22,413 bases of DNA, taken from Burkholderiales bacterium (GTDB taxonomy: Bacteria; Pseudomonadota; Gammaproteobacteria; Burkholderiales; CAIKXV01). Below are positions 22,062-22,413 of this stretch, piece after piece (position 1 is the stretch's first letter; the number at the start of each line of letters is the position of its first letter). The notes under the pieces were generated by a model. That model was not told the origin of the DNA. It did no database searches and saw only the letters and a program-made list of their open reading frames with translations. The translations under genes were made by a program, and so were the position numbers. The stretch covers positions 1 to 22,413 of the forward strand of contig JACMMK010000201.1 in assembly GCA_014379045.1 (NCBI GenBank). The letters are read 5' to 3'.

Positions 22062-22413
22062 CAGAGCGAAATCCCGGCCAGTTGTGCGACCGTGTTGATA
22101 TCCTTGTCGCCCCGGCCCGAAAGGTTCACCAGCAGGATCTGGTCGCGCCGCATCGACGGTGCCATCTTCGCCGCCTGCGCCAGCGCGTGCGCCGATTCGA
22201 GTGCCGGGATGATGCCTTCGAGCCGGCACAGGTGCTGGAACGATTCGAGCGCCTCGTCGTCGTCGATCGCGACATACTCGGCGCGCCCGATGTCCTTCAG
22301 CCACGAATGCTCGGGGCCGACGCCGGGGTAGTCGAGCCCCGCCGAGACCGAGTGCGTATCGAGGATCTGACCGTCCTCGCTCTGCATCAGATAAGTGCGC
22401 GTGCCATGCAATA
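22061..22413 (-). CDS. trpB: Tryptophan synthase beta chain, 3' part only
   Basis: PLP-dependent beta subunit that joins indole and serine. Only the last ~117 codons lie in the window; the gene runs off the right edge, and the apparent TTG start at 22411-22409 is just an internal Leu codon. The visible stretch is clearly TrpB: HGTRTYLMQSEDGQILDTHS, SAGLDYPGVGPEHSWL, GRAEYVAIDDDEALE, the Glu-containing EGIIPALESAHALA, and VNLSGRGDKDI, part of the PLP phosphate/ring environment and the family's C-terminal signature. It ends in TGA overlapping the trpA ATG by one base. Confidence 0.96.
   Translation of the reverse strand, partial: LHGTRTYLMQSEDGQILDTHSVSAGLDYPGVGPEHSWLKDIGRAEYVAIDDDEALESFQHLCRLEGIIPALESAHALAQAAKMAPSMRRDQILLVNLSGRGDKDINTVAQLAGISL

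Noticed and set aside
22062..22304. Upstream in-frame extension of trpA
   Set aside because: It lies wholly inside trpB in another frame; TrpA family alignment and the TGATG junction fix the start at 22061.
1..22413. CRISPR arrays, tRNA/rRNA genes, insertion sequences, integrases or attachment sites
   Set aside because: No regularly spaced repeats, no tRNA-like cloverleaf end, no transposase or integrase motifs and no flanking direct repeats were found by eye.

Overview
The window is a chromosomal segment of a high-GC Gram-negative bacterium, most likely a betaproteobacterium (Burkholderiales or a near relative). This rests on three things: lipid A synthesis (lpxH), the minus-strand run trpB-trpA-accD-folC-SPOR/dedD-cvpA-purF with metZ further on, which is a familiar betaproteobacterial gene order, and two tripartite-tricarboxylate (Bug/TctC) binding proteins of the kind that is expanded in Burkholderiales. 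No rRNA, tRNA, CRISPR array, insertion sequence or phage gene was seen.

Left part (1-4280). A truncated protein ending in an NTF2-like (Cds6-type) domain is followed by a membrane-anchored L,D-transpeptidase carrying a similar C-terminal domain. Next come two tandem cyclophilins, one exported (ppiA) and one cytoplasmic (ppiB), then lpxH. All are on the plus strand. A bulged hairpin separates them from a minus-strand uncharacterised gene.

Methionine block (4281-7320, minus). metZ is preceded by its own promoter-like sequence and a leader that I read as a SAM-II (SAM_alpha) riboswitch with an extra hairpin arm in its loop. Behind metZ lie an exported M20/AbgB-like amidohydrolase and the uncharacterised 132-residue gene, possibly in the same transcript.

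Accessory catabolic block (7360-15518). A minus-strand five-gene array (enolase-superfamily enzyme, Bug binding protein, zinc-free quinone oxidoreductase, TauD/TfdA dioxygenase, RidA-like protein) diverges from a GntR/HutC-type regulator and a second Bug protein. The shared 304-bp control region holds a perfect 14-bp inverted repeat. An M19 dipeptidase follows purF by 19 nt. This block lies between purF and metZ, which are neighbours or near neighbours in many betaproteobacteria, so it looks like an insertion of niche-specific functions. I cannot name the substrate.

Right part (15538-22413, minus). Housekeeping genes purF, cvpA, a SPOR protein, folC, accD, trpA and a 5'-truncated trpB cover purine, folate, fatty-acid and tryptophan synthesis. 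trpB and trpA overlap as TGATG, and a perfect 23-bp palindrome lies between trpA and accD.

The only gene-free stretch longer than 300 bases is 12168-12471. The items most worth a second look are the SAM-II-like leader with its inserted arm, the divergent operator, and the unassigned catabolic operon.
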